13,255 bases of DNA from S012-109 sp964425105 (GCA_964425105.1 CAYRLE010000073.1:1-13255); one strand, 5' to 3'. Shown: positions 5,969-13,162, counted from the stretch's first letter. Notes: generated from the letters alone by a model not told the origin. Translations and numbers: made by a program.

Positions 5969-6420
5969 AATACAATACACTCCACAAGCCGCCGGCCACG
6001 CCCGGTGGCAGCATGCAGCCTCACCCGCCGCCCCTCGCCCTGGTATTCCAGCACCAGTTCCAGATCCGCCGGCGGCAACAGGCCCACGCCGCGCTCCGGC
6101 CACTCCACCAGGCACACGGCATCCGCGGCGAAGAAATCCCGCACCCCAAGATATTCCAGTTCCTCGGGGTCCGTCAGGCGGTAGAGGTCGAAGTGATGCA
6201 GGTGCAGGCGCGCTGTCTGGTAACTCTCCACCAGGGTATAGGTGGGGCTCTTGACCGGTCCTTCATGCCCCAGGGCGCGCAGCAGCCCCCGCACCAGGGT
6301 GGTCTTGCCGGCCCCCAGAGGCCCCTGCAGATAGACCAGCTCGCCCCCCTCCAGGCAAGTGGCCAGAGACGCCCCCAGGGCCTCCATGGCCTGAGTCGAT
6401 GCAATCTCCAACACCGCCAC
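5965..6420 (-). CDS. tsaE: tRNA t6A37 biosynthesis ATPase TsaE
   Basis: A 151-residue cytoplasmic P-loop ATPase that works with TsaB and TsaD to place threonylcarbamoyl on A37 of ANN-decoding tRNAs. The Walker A motif GPLGAGKTTL is at 33-42, the family's SPTYTLV segment at 58-64, HHFDLYRL at 75-82 and VEWPER at 105-110, all in the usual order and spacing. The frame opens with GTG 6420, one base after the nnr stop, so translation is probably coupled to nnr; GTG 6414 is an alternative. The stop codon falls inside a heptamer repeat, so the last few residues (ECIVL) may have been reshaped when the repeat arrived. Confidence 0.95.
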   Translation of the reverse strand: MAVLEIASTQAMEALGASLATCLEGGELVYLQGPLGAGKTTLVRGLLRALGHEGPVKSPTYTLVESYQTARLHLHHFDLYRLTDPEELEYLGVRDFFAADAVCLVEWPERGVGLLPPADLELVLEYQGEGRRVRLHAATGRGRRLVECIVL

Positions 6421-6421
6421 C

Positions 6422-7900
6422 TCAACCCGCCAGATGCTGCAACTGCGCCATCAGGTCCCCGGCCATGAGGCCGCGCTGCCCCGCCGCGGCGGCGCGGTCT
6501 CCGGCCGCAGCATGGAGACAGACGCCGAGGCGCGCCGCCGCGCCTGGCGCCAGCCCCTGGGCCAGGCAGGCAGCGATGACGCCGGTGAGCACATCACCCA
6601 CCCCGCCGGCCGCCATGCCGGGATTGCCGGCATCGCACAGCGCCAGGGGCTCTCCCGCCGCGCACACCAGGGTGCCATTGCCCTTCAGCACGACCACGCC
6701 GGCGTATTTTTCCTGCAGGCGCTGCGCCGCCTGGAAGCGGTCCGCCTGGATGGCAGCGCCTCCCGCTTCGCCCAGCAGGCGCGCCGCCTCCCCCGGATGC
6801 GGGGTCAATACCCAGTCGTCGCGCTGCAGGCATTCCCGGGCCAGGAGATTGAGGGCGTCGGCATCCAGCACCAGCGGCAGCCGTGATTCCAGCAGCGCCG
6901 CCAGGAGGGAACGCCCCCAGTGAGACTGCCCCAGCCCCGGACCCGCCGCCACCACGGTGGCCCGCTCCAGCAGGGGCCGCAGCGCCGCCCCGTCGGGGAT
7001 GCCATGAACCATGAGTTCGGGACGGCCCATATTCACCAGCGGCGCATGGGCGGGACTGGTGGCGATGGTCACCAGGCCGGCGCCGCAACGGGCCGCGGCC
7101 TCGGCGGCCAGACGCACGGCGCCCGACATGCCGGGCGCGCCCCCCACCACCAGCACATGGCCGAAATCCCCCTTGTGACTGGCGCGGCGCCGGGGCGCCA
7201 GCAGCGCCCGCTGCTCGTCGAGACTCATGCGCAGGGCGGCCGGGGGGATGCGCTGCAATACCGATGGCGGCACCTCCAGATCATCGTAGAACAGCCTGCC
7301 GCAGCAGTCGGGCCCCTGAGCCGTGAACAGGCCCTGCTTGAGGCCGATGAAGGTGACCGTGGCGTCGGCCTGCACTGCGATGCCCTGCACCGTGCCCCGG
7401 TCGGCGTGGAGGCCGGAGGGGATGTCCACCGCCAGCAGCGCGCTGTCGGAGGCGTTGGCAGCAGCGATGGCCTGAAGCCAGAGGCCCTGCACCTCGCGGT
7501 CCAGGCCGGTGCCCAGCAGGGCGTCGACGATCACCTCGTAGTCCGTCAAAGGCTGGCCGTCATAGGGCGCCGCCCCCTGGCCCGCCTCCGTCATGGCCCG
7601 GTAGGCAAGACGCGCGTCGCCGGCGATGCGCCGCACCTCCCCCAGCAGGAAGACATCCACCTCGAGCCCCGCCTCACGGGCGCAGCGGGCCACCACGAAA
7701 CCATCGCCGCCGTTGTTGCCAGCGCCGCACAGTAGTGCGATACGGCGCGCCGCCGGCCACAGCTGCCGCAGCCGCATGAACAGCGCCTGACCGGCGCGCT
7801 CCATGAGCTGGATGCCGGGAATGCCGCATTCCTCGATGGCGATGCGGTCCAGTTCGCGCACATCGGCGGCGCGGTACAAGGATTGGGGCAGGCTTTCCAT
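6422..7900 (-). CDS. nnr: Bifunctional NAD(P)HX epimerase/dehydratase
   Basis: A 492-residue two-domain metabolite-repair enzyme restoring damaged NADH and NADPH hydrates. The N-terminal YjeF_N epimerase domain (about 1-215) has GAGNNGGDG at 59-67, VDALLGTGL at 125-133 and AVDIPSGL at 157-164. The C-terminal ribokinase-like ADP-dependent dehydratase (about 225-490) has SHKGDFG at 241-247, LTPHPGEAARLLG at 365-377 and the anion-hole/catalytic GNPGMAAGGVGDVLTG at 425-440. Length and domain order match E. coli Nnr (YjeF). I place the start at ATG 7900, directly before the conserved N-terminus; ATG 7912 is possible but would intrude on the shared promoter palindrome. There is no Shine-Dalgarno; a TATGAT box lies 7 bases upstream. 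It is divergent from queG and followed closely by tsaE. Confidence 0.96.
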   Translation of the reverse strand: MESLPQSLYRAADVRELDRIAIEECGIPGIQLMERAGQALFMRLRQLWPAARRIALLCGAGNNGGDGFVVARCAREAGLEVDVFLLGEVRRIAGDARLAYRAMTEAGQGAAPYDGQPLTDYEVIVDALLGTGLDREVQGLWLQAIAAANASDSALLAVDIPSGLHADRGTVQGIAVQADATVTFIGLKQGLFTAQGPDCCGRLFYDDLEVPPSVLQRIPPAALRMSLDEQRALLAPRRRASHKGDFGHVLVVGGAPGMSGAVRLAAEAAARCGAGLVTIATSPAHAPLVNMGRPELMVHGIPDGAALRPLLERATVVAAGPGLGQSHWGRSLLAALLESRLPLVLDADALNLLARECLQRDDWVLTPHPGEAARLLGEAGGAAIQADRFQAAQRLQEKYAGVVVLKGNGTLVCAAGEPLALCDAGNPGMAAGGVGDVLTGVIAACLAQGLAPGAAARLGVCLHAAAGDRAAAAGQRGLMAGDLMAQLQHLAG

Positions 7901-7919
7901 ACGCGCTATCATAGCCCTT
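7901..7919. promoter_or_regulatory. Mirror-symmetric divergent promoter, nnr/queG
   Basis: Only 19 bases separate the two divergent ATGs. At the exact centre (7905-7915) is the palindrome GCTAT-C-ATAGC. On the plus strand it supplies TATCAT (7907-7912), followed by 7 bases and the queG ATG. On the minus strand it supplies TATGAT (7913-7908), followed by 7 bases and the nnr ATG. Both hexamers match TATAAT at five of six positions. Neither ATG has a Shine-Dalgarno sequence, so both messages could be leaderless. The -35 regions would lie inside the opposite coding sequences; TTGGGG at 7883-7888 is a weak candidate for queG and I see none for nnr. Confidence 0.5.
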
Positions 7920-9044
7920 ATGCAGAGCGCACAGAACACCCCCGCCATGGACTACGCCTCCCTCGCCCGCGCCATCAAGGAGTGGGCGCGGGAGCTGGGT
8001 TTTCAGCAGGCCGGCATCGCCGACACCGGCCTGGCCGTGGACGAGGCGCGGCTGCAGGAGTGGCTGGCGCAGGGCTATCACGGCGAAATGGACTACATGG
8101 CGCGCCACGGGCTCAAACGCAGCCGCCCACAGGCGCTGTTGCCCGGCACCCTGCGCATCGTCTCGGTGCGCATGGACTACCTGCCGCGCGGGGCGGCAGA
8201 TGCTGAAGCGGTGCTGGACGACCCGCGCCTGGGCTATGTCTCGCGCTATGCCCTGGGCCGCGACTACCACAAGGTGCTGCGCCGCCGCCTGCAGAAACTG
8301 GCGCAACGCATCAGCGCCGTGGCGGGCCCCTTCGGCCACCGGGTGTTCGTGGACAGCGCTCCGGTACTGGAGAAGGCCCTGGCCCGCAAGGCGGGGCTGG
8401 GCTGGATGGGCAAACACACCAACCTGCTGCACCGCGAGGCGGGCTCCTGGTTCTTTCTCGGTGAACTCTACACCGACCTGCCCCTGCCGGCGGACAGCGC
8501 CGAGGCGGATCACTGCGGCGACTGCCGGCGTTGCATCGACGTCTGCCCCACTGGCGCCATCATCGCCCCCTACCGCCTGGATGCGCGGCGCTGCATCTCC
8601 TATCTGACCATCGAACTCCATGGCCCCATCCCGGAGGCGCTGCGCCCCCTGCTGGGTAACCGCATCTATGGCTGCGACGACTGCCAGCTGGTGTGCCCCT
8701 GGAACCGCTTCGCCCGCAGCAGTGCCGAAGACGATTTCCGTCCCCGCCACCACCTCGACCGACGCACCCTGCTGGAACTGTTCGCATGGAGCGAGGCGGA
8801 GTTCCTGAGATATACTGAGGGCAGCGCCATCCGCCGCATCGGCCATGAGCGCTGGCTGCGCAACATCGCCGTGGCCTTGGGCAACGGTGCGCCCGACGAA
8901 AGCGTCAGCGCAGCGCTGGCGGCGCGGCGCAGCGCTGTCAGCGAACTGGTGAGGGAACATATCGACTGGGCCCTGCAACGGCTCCAGCACAGCACGGGAA
9001 GTCAGCCATGTACAGAAGAAGCAACAACAATAAGCCCCCCCTGA
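7920..9044 (+). CDS. queG: Epoxyqueuosine reductase QueG
   Basis: A 374-residue cobalamin- and Fe-S-dependent enzyme reducing epoxyqueuosine to queuosine in tRNA, the last step of the pathway. The N-terminal cobalamin-binding region includes FVDSAPVLEKALA (143-155) with the conserved Asp145, and GLGWMGKHTNLL (159-170). Two 4Fe-4S cluster motifs follow: CGDCRRCIDVCP (199-210) and CDDCQLVCPWN (252-262). A HEAT-like helical tail begins near 280. ATG 7920 gives an N-terminus aligning with E. coli QueG; ATG 7947 is an alternative. The 3' end overlaps the cytochrome gene by 37 bases, and the last 15 or so residues look non-conserved. It is divergent from nnr, as in E. coli. Confidence 0.96.
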   Translation: MQSAQNTPAMDYASLARAIKEWARELGFQQAGIADTGLAVDEARLQEWLAQGYHGEMDYMARHGLKRSRPQALLPGTLRIVSVRMDYLPRGAADAEAVLDDPRLGYVSRYALGRDYHKVLRRRLQKLAQRISAVAGPFGHRVFVDSAPVLEKALARKAGLGWMGKHTNLLHREAGSWFFLGELYTDLPLPADSAEADHCGDCRRCIDVCPTGAIIAPYRLDARRCISYLTIELHGPIPEALRPLLGNRIYGCDDCQLVCPWNRFARSSAEDDFRPRHHLDRRTLLELFAWSEAEFLRYTEGSAIRRIGHERWLRNIAVALGNGAPDESVSAALAARRSAVSELVREHIDWALQRLQHSTGSQPCTEEATTISPP

Positions 9045-9601
9045 AGCGCATGCCGTGGCGACTGCCGGCGATAGTGGCCTGCCTGCTGCTGGCCACCACA
9101 GGCGCCGCTGCCCTGGATCTCAAGGCGCCGCCTCTGACGCCGCTCTCAGAGGATGGCATTCACGACCCCAGCGGCGAAGCCATCGATGTGCTGCAGAACC
9201 CCATCGAATCCATGAAGGACTTTCCCAAGGACCGGCGCGGCGAGGTGGACTGGGTGAAGGCCCTGCAGGAAGGCTATATCACGCCGCGCAAGAGCCGCAC
9301 CGGCGATCCCTGGGAAGAGGCCCTGCCCATGGAAATGGACCTGGACATCATCATGAAGAACACCATGCAGATGCCCTGGGTGCGCTTCCCCCACAAGCCC
9401 CATACCCAGTGGCTGGCCTGCAGCAACTGCCATCCAAAGATCTTCATTCCCCAGGAAAACGCCAATCCCATCAGCATGACCAAGGTGCTGCGCGGCCAGT
9501 ACTGCGGGCGCTGCCACGACAAGGTCTCCTTCAGCCTGTTCGTCTGCGAGCGCTGCCACAGCGTGCCCCACAAGGACTCGCCGCCGCCGTGGTGGAAGTG
9601 A
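9008..9601 (+). CDS. Secreted triheme c7-type cytochrome
   Basis: A 197-residue exported multiheme cytochrome c. A signal peptide with an unusually long basic n-region ends near Ala35 (VACLLLATTGAAA). The haem region is compact and C-terminal, with three CxxCH motifs: CSNCH (138-142), CGRCH (166-170) and CERCH (180-184). Extra histidines at 129 and 132 (FPHKPHTQWL) and 187 are candidate distal ligands. The pattern of FPHKPHT, WLACSNCHPKIF, then ITM-like SMTKVLRG and CGRCH fits the c(7)-type triheme domain family. Residues 36-125 are a hydrophilic linker I do not recognise. It likely carries electrons in the periplasm; its partner is unknown. ATG 9008 is chosen because GGGAAG (8996-9001) is 6 bases upstream; ATG 9050 also keeps the signal peptide. 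Confidence 0.88.
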   Translation: MYRRSNNNKPPLKRMPWRLPAIVACLLLATTGAAALDLKAPPLTPLSEDGIHDPSGEAIDVLQNPIESMKDFPKDRRGEVDWVKALQEGYITPRKSRTGDPWEEALPMEMDLDIIMKNTMQMPWVRFPHKPHTQWLACSNCHPKIFIPQENANPISMTKVLRGQYCGRCHDKVSFSLFVCERCHSVPHKDSPPPWWK

Positions 9602-9614
9602 TTTCCCTCTGTTG

Positions 9615-9700
9615 GTGATGAGTAATGAGTGATGCGTGATGCGTGATGGGTGATGGGTGATGGGTGGGGAGGAATTGGGGTAATACCCATCACCCATCAC
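9615..9700. repeat. Heptamer inverted-repeat array D (between cytochrome and orn)
   Basis: Seven consecutive 7-mers run from 9615 to 9663: GTGATGA, GTAATGA, two GTGATGC, three GTGATGG, then a degenerate GTGGGGA. The inverted arm at 9685-9700 pairs perfectly for 16 bases with 9650-9665, leaving a 19-base loop. Because the array repeats, the pairing can slip by one unit (9643-9658). It fills the gap between two convergent genes and starts 13 bases after the cytochrome stop, while the other arm ends 4 bases from the orn stop. It may serve as a two-way transcription barrier, though no U-tract follows. Confidence 0.8.
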
Positions 9701-9704
9701 TCAT

Positions 9705-10250
9705 TCAGTATCTGATGAAATGCTCCCGGTAGTACTGCAGTTCCTCGATGGAGTCGCGGATGTCGTCCAGGGCCAGGTGGCGTGATTCCTTCTGCAGGCC
9801 GTCGTAGACCGCCGGTGCCCAGCGCCGCGCCAGTTCTTTCAGCGTACTGACGTCCAGGTTGCGGTAGTGGAAGAAGCGCTCCAGCTCCGGCATCCAGCGT
9901 GCCAGGAAGCGCCGGTCCTGACAGATGCTGTTGCCGCACATGGGCGACTTGCCGGCGGGCAGGTAGTGGCCGAGAAATTCCAGGGTAAGACGTTCCGCCT
10001 CCCTCTCGTCACAGCGGCTGCGGCGCACCCGCTCGCTGAGGCCCGACTGGCCATGCTGGCGGGTGTTCCACTCGTCCATGGCCGCGAGCACCGCGTCGCT
10101 CTGGTGGATGGCGAGCACCGGCCCCTCGGCGAGGATGTCGAGATTGCTGTTGGTGACGATGGTGGCGATTTCGATGATGTGGTCCTGCGCCGGTTCGAGA
10201 CCGGTCATCTCCAGATCGATCCAGATCAGATTGTTGGGGTCCTGGCTCAT
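9705..10250 (-). CDS. orn: Oligoribonuclease
   Basis: A 181-residue DEDDh 3'-5' exonuclease that degrades 2- to 5-base RNA fragments, including pGpG from cyclic-di-GMP breakdown, in the cytoplasm. Catalytic residues are all in their usual places: Asp12 and Glu14 in WIDLEMTGL, Asp112 in QDRRFL, His158 and Asp163 in HLALDDIRDS. Signatures AEGPVLAIHQSD (41-52), PAGKSPMCGNS (98-108) and LDVSTLKELARRW (132-144) are nearly identical to those of E. coli Orn, and the length is the same. An AGGA lies about 12 bases before the ATG. It is convergent with the cytochrome gene and divergent from the M48 protease gene. Confidence 0.98.
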   Translation of the reverse strand: MSQDPNNLIWIDLEMTGLEPAQDHIIEIATIVTNSNLDILAEGPVLAIHQSDAVLAAMDEWNTRQHGQSGLSERVRRSRCDEREAERLTLEFLGHYLPAGKSPMCGNSICQDRRFLARWMPELERFFHYRNLDVSTLKELARRWAPAVYDGLQKESRHLALDDIRDSIEELQYYREHFIRY

Positions 10251-10284
10251 GGCAGCTGCGTTCCTGAAATATTTTCTGTAAGTC

Positions 10285-10363
10285 CCGGGACGCGGGGCCT
10301 GAGAAGAAAAACAGCTGATCCTGTAAACTGCGGCAAAGTGACATTCTCAGGCCCGACTCCCGG
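10285..10363. promoter_or_regulatory. Long inverted repeat in the orn/M48 divergent region
   Basis: GGGCCTGAGAA (10295-10305) and TTCTCAGGCCC (10344-10354) are perfect 11-base reverse complements. Outside them CCGGGA (10285-10290) and TCCCGG (10358-10363) pair as a further 6, across an internal loop of 4 and 3 bases. The 38-base interior carries a small ACAG/CTGT hairpin. The whole sits between two divergent starts (10250 and 10412). It could be an RNA leader structure or a paired protein-binding site; the sequence alone does not decide. A short palindrome TAATA-G-TATTA at 10370-10380 next to it could provide a -10 box in either direction. Confidence 0.6.
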
Positions 10364-10411
10364 CCGGGTTAATAGTATTACAGGCAGCGGCGCGATGCAC
10401 CCGACAGCGAC

Positions 10412-11677
10412 ATGAATGGTTTCAGCTATTTGTTTCTCCTCGCCCTGGCGCTCGCCGTGATCATCCAGCTGTGGCTGGCGCGGCGCCACATCGCCCATGT
10501 CCTGGCGCACAGCCACCGGGTGCCGCGCCCCTTTGCCCAGCGCATCACCCTGCAGGCCCATCAGAAGGCCGCCGCCTATACCGTCGCCCGCAGCCGTTTC
10601 GAGATGGTCGCCCTGCTCTTTCACAGCGCGCTGCTGCTGACCTGGACCCTGGGTGGCGGACTGGACTGGCTGGAACAGGCCTGGCGCACCCTGCAGTGGC
10701 CGGCGCCTGCCGGCGGCATCGCCGTCATCTTCAGCGTACTGCTGATCACCTCGCTGCTGGAGTTGCCGTTGAAGATTTATCACACCTTCGTCATCGAGCA
10801 GCGCTTCGGCTTCAACCAGACCAGCCCCGGCCTGTTCGCCACCGATATGCTGCGCGAGGCCCTGTTGACGCTGCTCATCGCCACGCCGCTGCTGGCGTTG
10901 ATCCTGTGGCTGATGGCACCTGCCGACAGCGCCATGACGCTGCGTCCGTTGTGGTGGCTGTACGTATGGCTGGCCTGGAACGGCTTCTCCTTGCTCATGC
11001 TGTGGATCTACCCGGCCTTCATCGCCCCCCTGTTCAACCGCTTCACGCCCCTCCAGGACGAGTCCCTCAAGGCGCGCATCACTGCCCTGCTGCGGCGCGC
11101 CGGCTTCACCGCCAGCGGCATCTTCGTGATGGACGGTTCGCGCCGTTCCGCCCATGGCAATGCCTACTTTTCCGGCCTCGGCCGCCACAAGCGCATCGTC
11201 TTCTACGACACCCTGCTAAACACCCTCAGCGCCGATGAGATCGAAGCGGTACTGGCCCATGAGCTGGGGCATTTCCGGCACCACCACATCCACAAGCGCC
11301 TGGCCGCCAGCGCCCTGCTCTCCCTGGCGGGGCTGCTCATTCTCGATGCCCTGCTGGGCCAGCCCTGGTTCTACAGCGGCCTGGGGGTCTCCCATCCTGC
11401 CCCTCACCTCGCCCTGCTGTTGTTCATGTTCGTCGCCCCGGTCTTCACCTTCTTCCTCACGCCTGTGCTGTTGCATTTCAGTCGCCGCCAGGAATTCGAG
11501 GCCGATGCCTACGCCGCCCGCCAGTCACTGCCCACGGCCCTGGCCAGCGCCCTGCTCAAGCTCTATCAGGACAATGCCGCCACCCTCACCCCGGATCCGC
11601 TCTATTCCGCCTTCCATGACAGCCATCCCCCGGCGCCGCTGCGCATCGCCCGTCTCCTGGACGAGGCGCCGGCCTGA
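10412..11677 (+). CDS. M48 family membrane metalloprotease (Ste24-type)
   Basis: A 421-residue integral-membrane zinc protease. The layout is that of the M48A/Ste24 group: several N-terminal transmembrane helices (about 4-22, 65-82, 102-120, 150-170, 178-200), the catalytic motif HELGH at 283-287, two more membrane segments (about 297-312 and 333-355) and the third zinc ligand in QEFEAD (Glu361, Asp365). NAYFSGLGRHKRIVFYDTLL (250-269) is the strongly conserved strand before the active site. Eukaryotic Ste24 trims prenylated CAAX proteins; bacterial members have no such substrate and probably handle membrane protein quality control. The start has no clear ribosome-binding site. rsgA begins 14 bases after the stop, suggesting an operon. 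Confidence 0.93.
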   Translation: MNGFSYLFLLALALAVIIQLWLARRHIAHVLAHSHRVPRPFAQRITLQAHQKAAAYTVARSRFEMVALLFHSALLLTWTLGGGLDWLEQAWRTLQWPAPAGGIAVIFSVLLITSLLELPLKIYHTFVIEQRFGFNQTSPGLFATDMLREALLTLLIATPLLALILWLMAPADSAMTLRPLWWLYVWLAWNGFSLLMLWIYPAFIAPLFNRFTPLQDESLKARITALLRRAGFTASGIFVMDGSRRSAHGNAYFSGLGRHKRIVFYDTLLNTLSADEIEAVLAHELGHFRHHHIHKRLAASALLSLAGLLILDALLGQPWFYSGLGVSHPAPHLALLLFMFVAPVFTFFLTPVLLHFSRRQEFEADAYAARQSLPTALASALLKLYQDNAATLTPDPLYSAFHDSHPPAPLRIARLLDEAPA

Positions 11678-11683
11678 TACAAT
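11678..11683 (+). promoter_or_regulatory. -10-like box immediately upstream of rsgA
   Basis: TACAAT matches five of six consensus positions and is preceded by TGA, giving an extended -10 (TGnTACAAT). Eight bases then lead to the rsgA ATG, which lacks a Shine-Dalgarno sequence, so a leaderless rsgA transcript is possible. It overlaps the end of the M48 gene, and translation by coupling to that gene is an alternative. Confidence 0.3.
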
Positions 11684-11691
11684 CGCCACCC

Positions 11692-12645
11692 ATGTCCCCT
11701 GACAAAGCCCAACCCTTTCCCGGCCTGGTCATCGCCCGCCATGGCGCCCATGTCACCGTTGAGGACGAAAGCGGCAGGCTCCAGGAATGCGTAACCCGCA
11801 AGAAGGGCGCGCCGGTGGTGTGCGGCGACCGGGTGCTATGGGCGCCCTCCAGTTCGGGCTATTGTGTGATCGAAAGGGTTCTGCCGCGCCGCTCCCTGCT
11901 CTCCCGCCCCGACCAGCGCGGGCGCCTGAAACCCATCTGTGCCAATGTGGATCAGCTGCTCATCGTCAACGCCCTGACCGCGCAGCAGGCAAGGAACGCC
12001 ATGGCTGCCGAGCGCCTCATCAACCTCGACCTGCTGGACCGCTATCTGGTGGCGGCGGAATTGATTGAGGCGCGCGCCGTGATCGTGGTGAACAAGATCG
12101 ACCTCGCGGCTCCCGCCTCGCTGGAGGCCCTGGCGGCAGCGCTCGCCTGTTATGAGAAAATGGACTATCCCCTGTTGTTCACCAGTACCATCAGCAATAC
12201 CGGCATGACGGCGCTCAGGGAGCAGCTGGCACACCACACCTCGGTGCTGGTGGGTGAATCGGGGGCGGGCAAGTCATCGCTGATCCAGGCGCTGCTGCCG
12301 GACCTGGAAATCCGCATCGGGGCGATCTCCGCCGCCAGCGGCAAGGGCCGCCACACCACCACCACCACTACCCTCTATCACCTGCCGGGAGGCGGTGATC
12401 TCATCGACTCACCGGGGGTGCGCGACTTCTCCCTGTGGCACATCGAGGAAAGCGAGTTGCTGCAGGGCTTCCGCGACTTCCGGCCCTGGCTGGGCCAATG
12501 CCGCTTCCGCAACTGCCGCCACAACGGGGAGGCCGGCTGCGCCATCGCGGCTGCGGCCGAGGAAGGGAAGATCTGTCGCCGGCGCCTGGAGAGCTATCGC
12601 GCCATCCTGGCCTCGCTGGAGGATCAGGGGCTATCCCGGCACTGA
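11692..12645 (+). CDS. rsgA: Ribosome small-subunit-dependent GTPase RsgA
   Basis: A 317-residue circularly permuted GTPase that helps late maturation of the 30S subunit. An N-terminal OB fold (about 10-70) is followed by GTPase motifs in permuted order: G4 NKID (134-137), G1 GESGAGKSS (188-196), G2 within GKGRHTTT (217-224) and G3 DSPG (239-242). The C-terminal zinc knuckle has Cys270, Cys275, His277 and Cys283. A run of six threonines (222-227) from an ACC-rich tract extends the usual three of the switch region. The order orn / M48 protease / rsgA resembles E. coli, where orn and rsgA are neighbours. It converges on nsrR with a 37-base gap in which I see no clear terminator. Confidence 0.97.
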   Translation: MSPDKAQPFPGLVIARHGAHVTVEDESGRLQECVTRKKGAPVVCGDRVLWAPSSSGYCVIERVLPRRSLLSRPDQRGRLKPICANVDQLLIVNALTAQQARNAMAAERLINLDLLDRYLVAAELIEARAVIVVNKIDLAAPASLEALAAALACYEKMDYPLLFTSTISNTGMTALREQLAHHTSVLVGESGAGKSSLIQALLPDLEIRIGAISAASGKGRHTTTTTTLYHLPGGGDLIDSPGVRDFSLWHIEESELLQGFRDFRPWLGQCRFRNCRHNGEAGCAIAAAAEEGKICRRRLESYRAILASLEDQGLSRH

Positions 12646-12682
12646 CGGCCTCGGACGGCAGGGGTGGATTGTCTGGCTTGGA

Positions 12683-13162
12683 TTATTCGCCCTGAGATTC
12701 GGGGGTGCCGCTGGACAGTGAATCCACTTTCACCACATAGAGCATGTCAGAGAGTTGTTCGCCATTTTCCAGCACATCGGCAAGGGAATAGCTGTCCAGC
12801 ACGTTCATGAAGCTCTTCGTCGCCCGGTGCAGGGCGCCCTTGAGCTTGCAGATAGGCGTGATGGGGCAACCGCTGCTCTTCACGTCGAAGCATTCCACCA
12901 GATTGAAGTTGCCCTCCGTATGGCGCACCACATCACCGATATTGACCTCCTCGGGACGACGGGCCAAGCGCATGCCGCCACCCTTGCCGCGGCTGGTGAG
13001 GATGAAACCGTGGCTGGCGAGATTGTGCACCACCTTTACCAGGTGATTGCGGGAGATCCCGTAATGGTGGGCAATCTCGGAGATGGTGGACAATTCGTCG
13101 CCCTTGAGGCCCAGATAGACCAGGACGCGCAGGGAGTAATCGGTGTAGAGGGTCAGTTGCAT
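12683..13162 (-). CDS. nsrR: Nitric-oxide-sensing Rrf2 repressor NsrR
   Basis: A 159-residue Rrf2-family transcription factor. The N-terminal winged helix (about 1-70) includes QLTLYTDYSLR, YGISRNHLVKVVHNL and the wing SRGKGGGMRL. Fe-S ligands are Cys91, Cys99 and Cys105 in a C-x7-C-x5-C arrangement, plus Asp8, the non-cysteine ligand reported for NsrR. CPITPICKLK and SLADVL further match NsrR rather than IscR. NsrR represses nitrosative-stress genes (hmp, nor, ytfE types) and is released when NO attacks the cluster. I chose ATG 13162 (GCGGA 6 bases upstream), since the upstream TTG 13198 adds residues unlike the family. The C-terminal 15 or so residues extend beyond the E. coli protein. The regulated NO-response genes are not in this window. 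Confidence 0.93.
   Translation of the reverse strand: MQLTLYTDYSLRVLVYLGLKGDELSTISEIAHHYGISRNHLVKVVHNLASHGFILTSRGKGGGMRLARRPEEVNIGDVVRHTEGNFNLVECFDVKSSGCPITPICKLKGALHRATKSFMNVLDSYSLADVLENGEQLSDMLYVVKVDSLSSGTPESQGE

Noticed and set aside
10395..10415. A 6-codon open frame (MHPTAT) whose stop overlaps the M48 protease ATG.
   Set aside because: No ribosome-binding site and no informative residues; short overlapping frames like this are common by chance.
12352..12369. An ACC-rich trinucleotide tract in rsgA, considered as a contingency repeat.
   Set aside because: It encodes threonines in the conserved switch region, and units of three cannot shift the frame.
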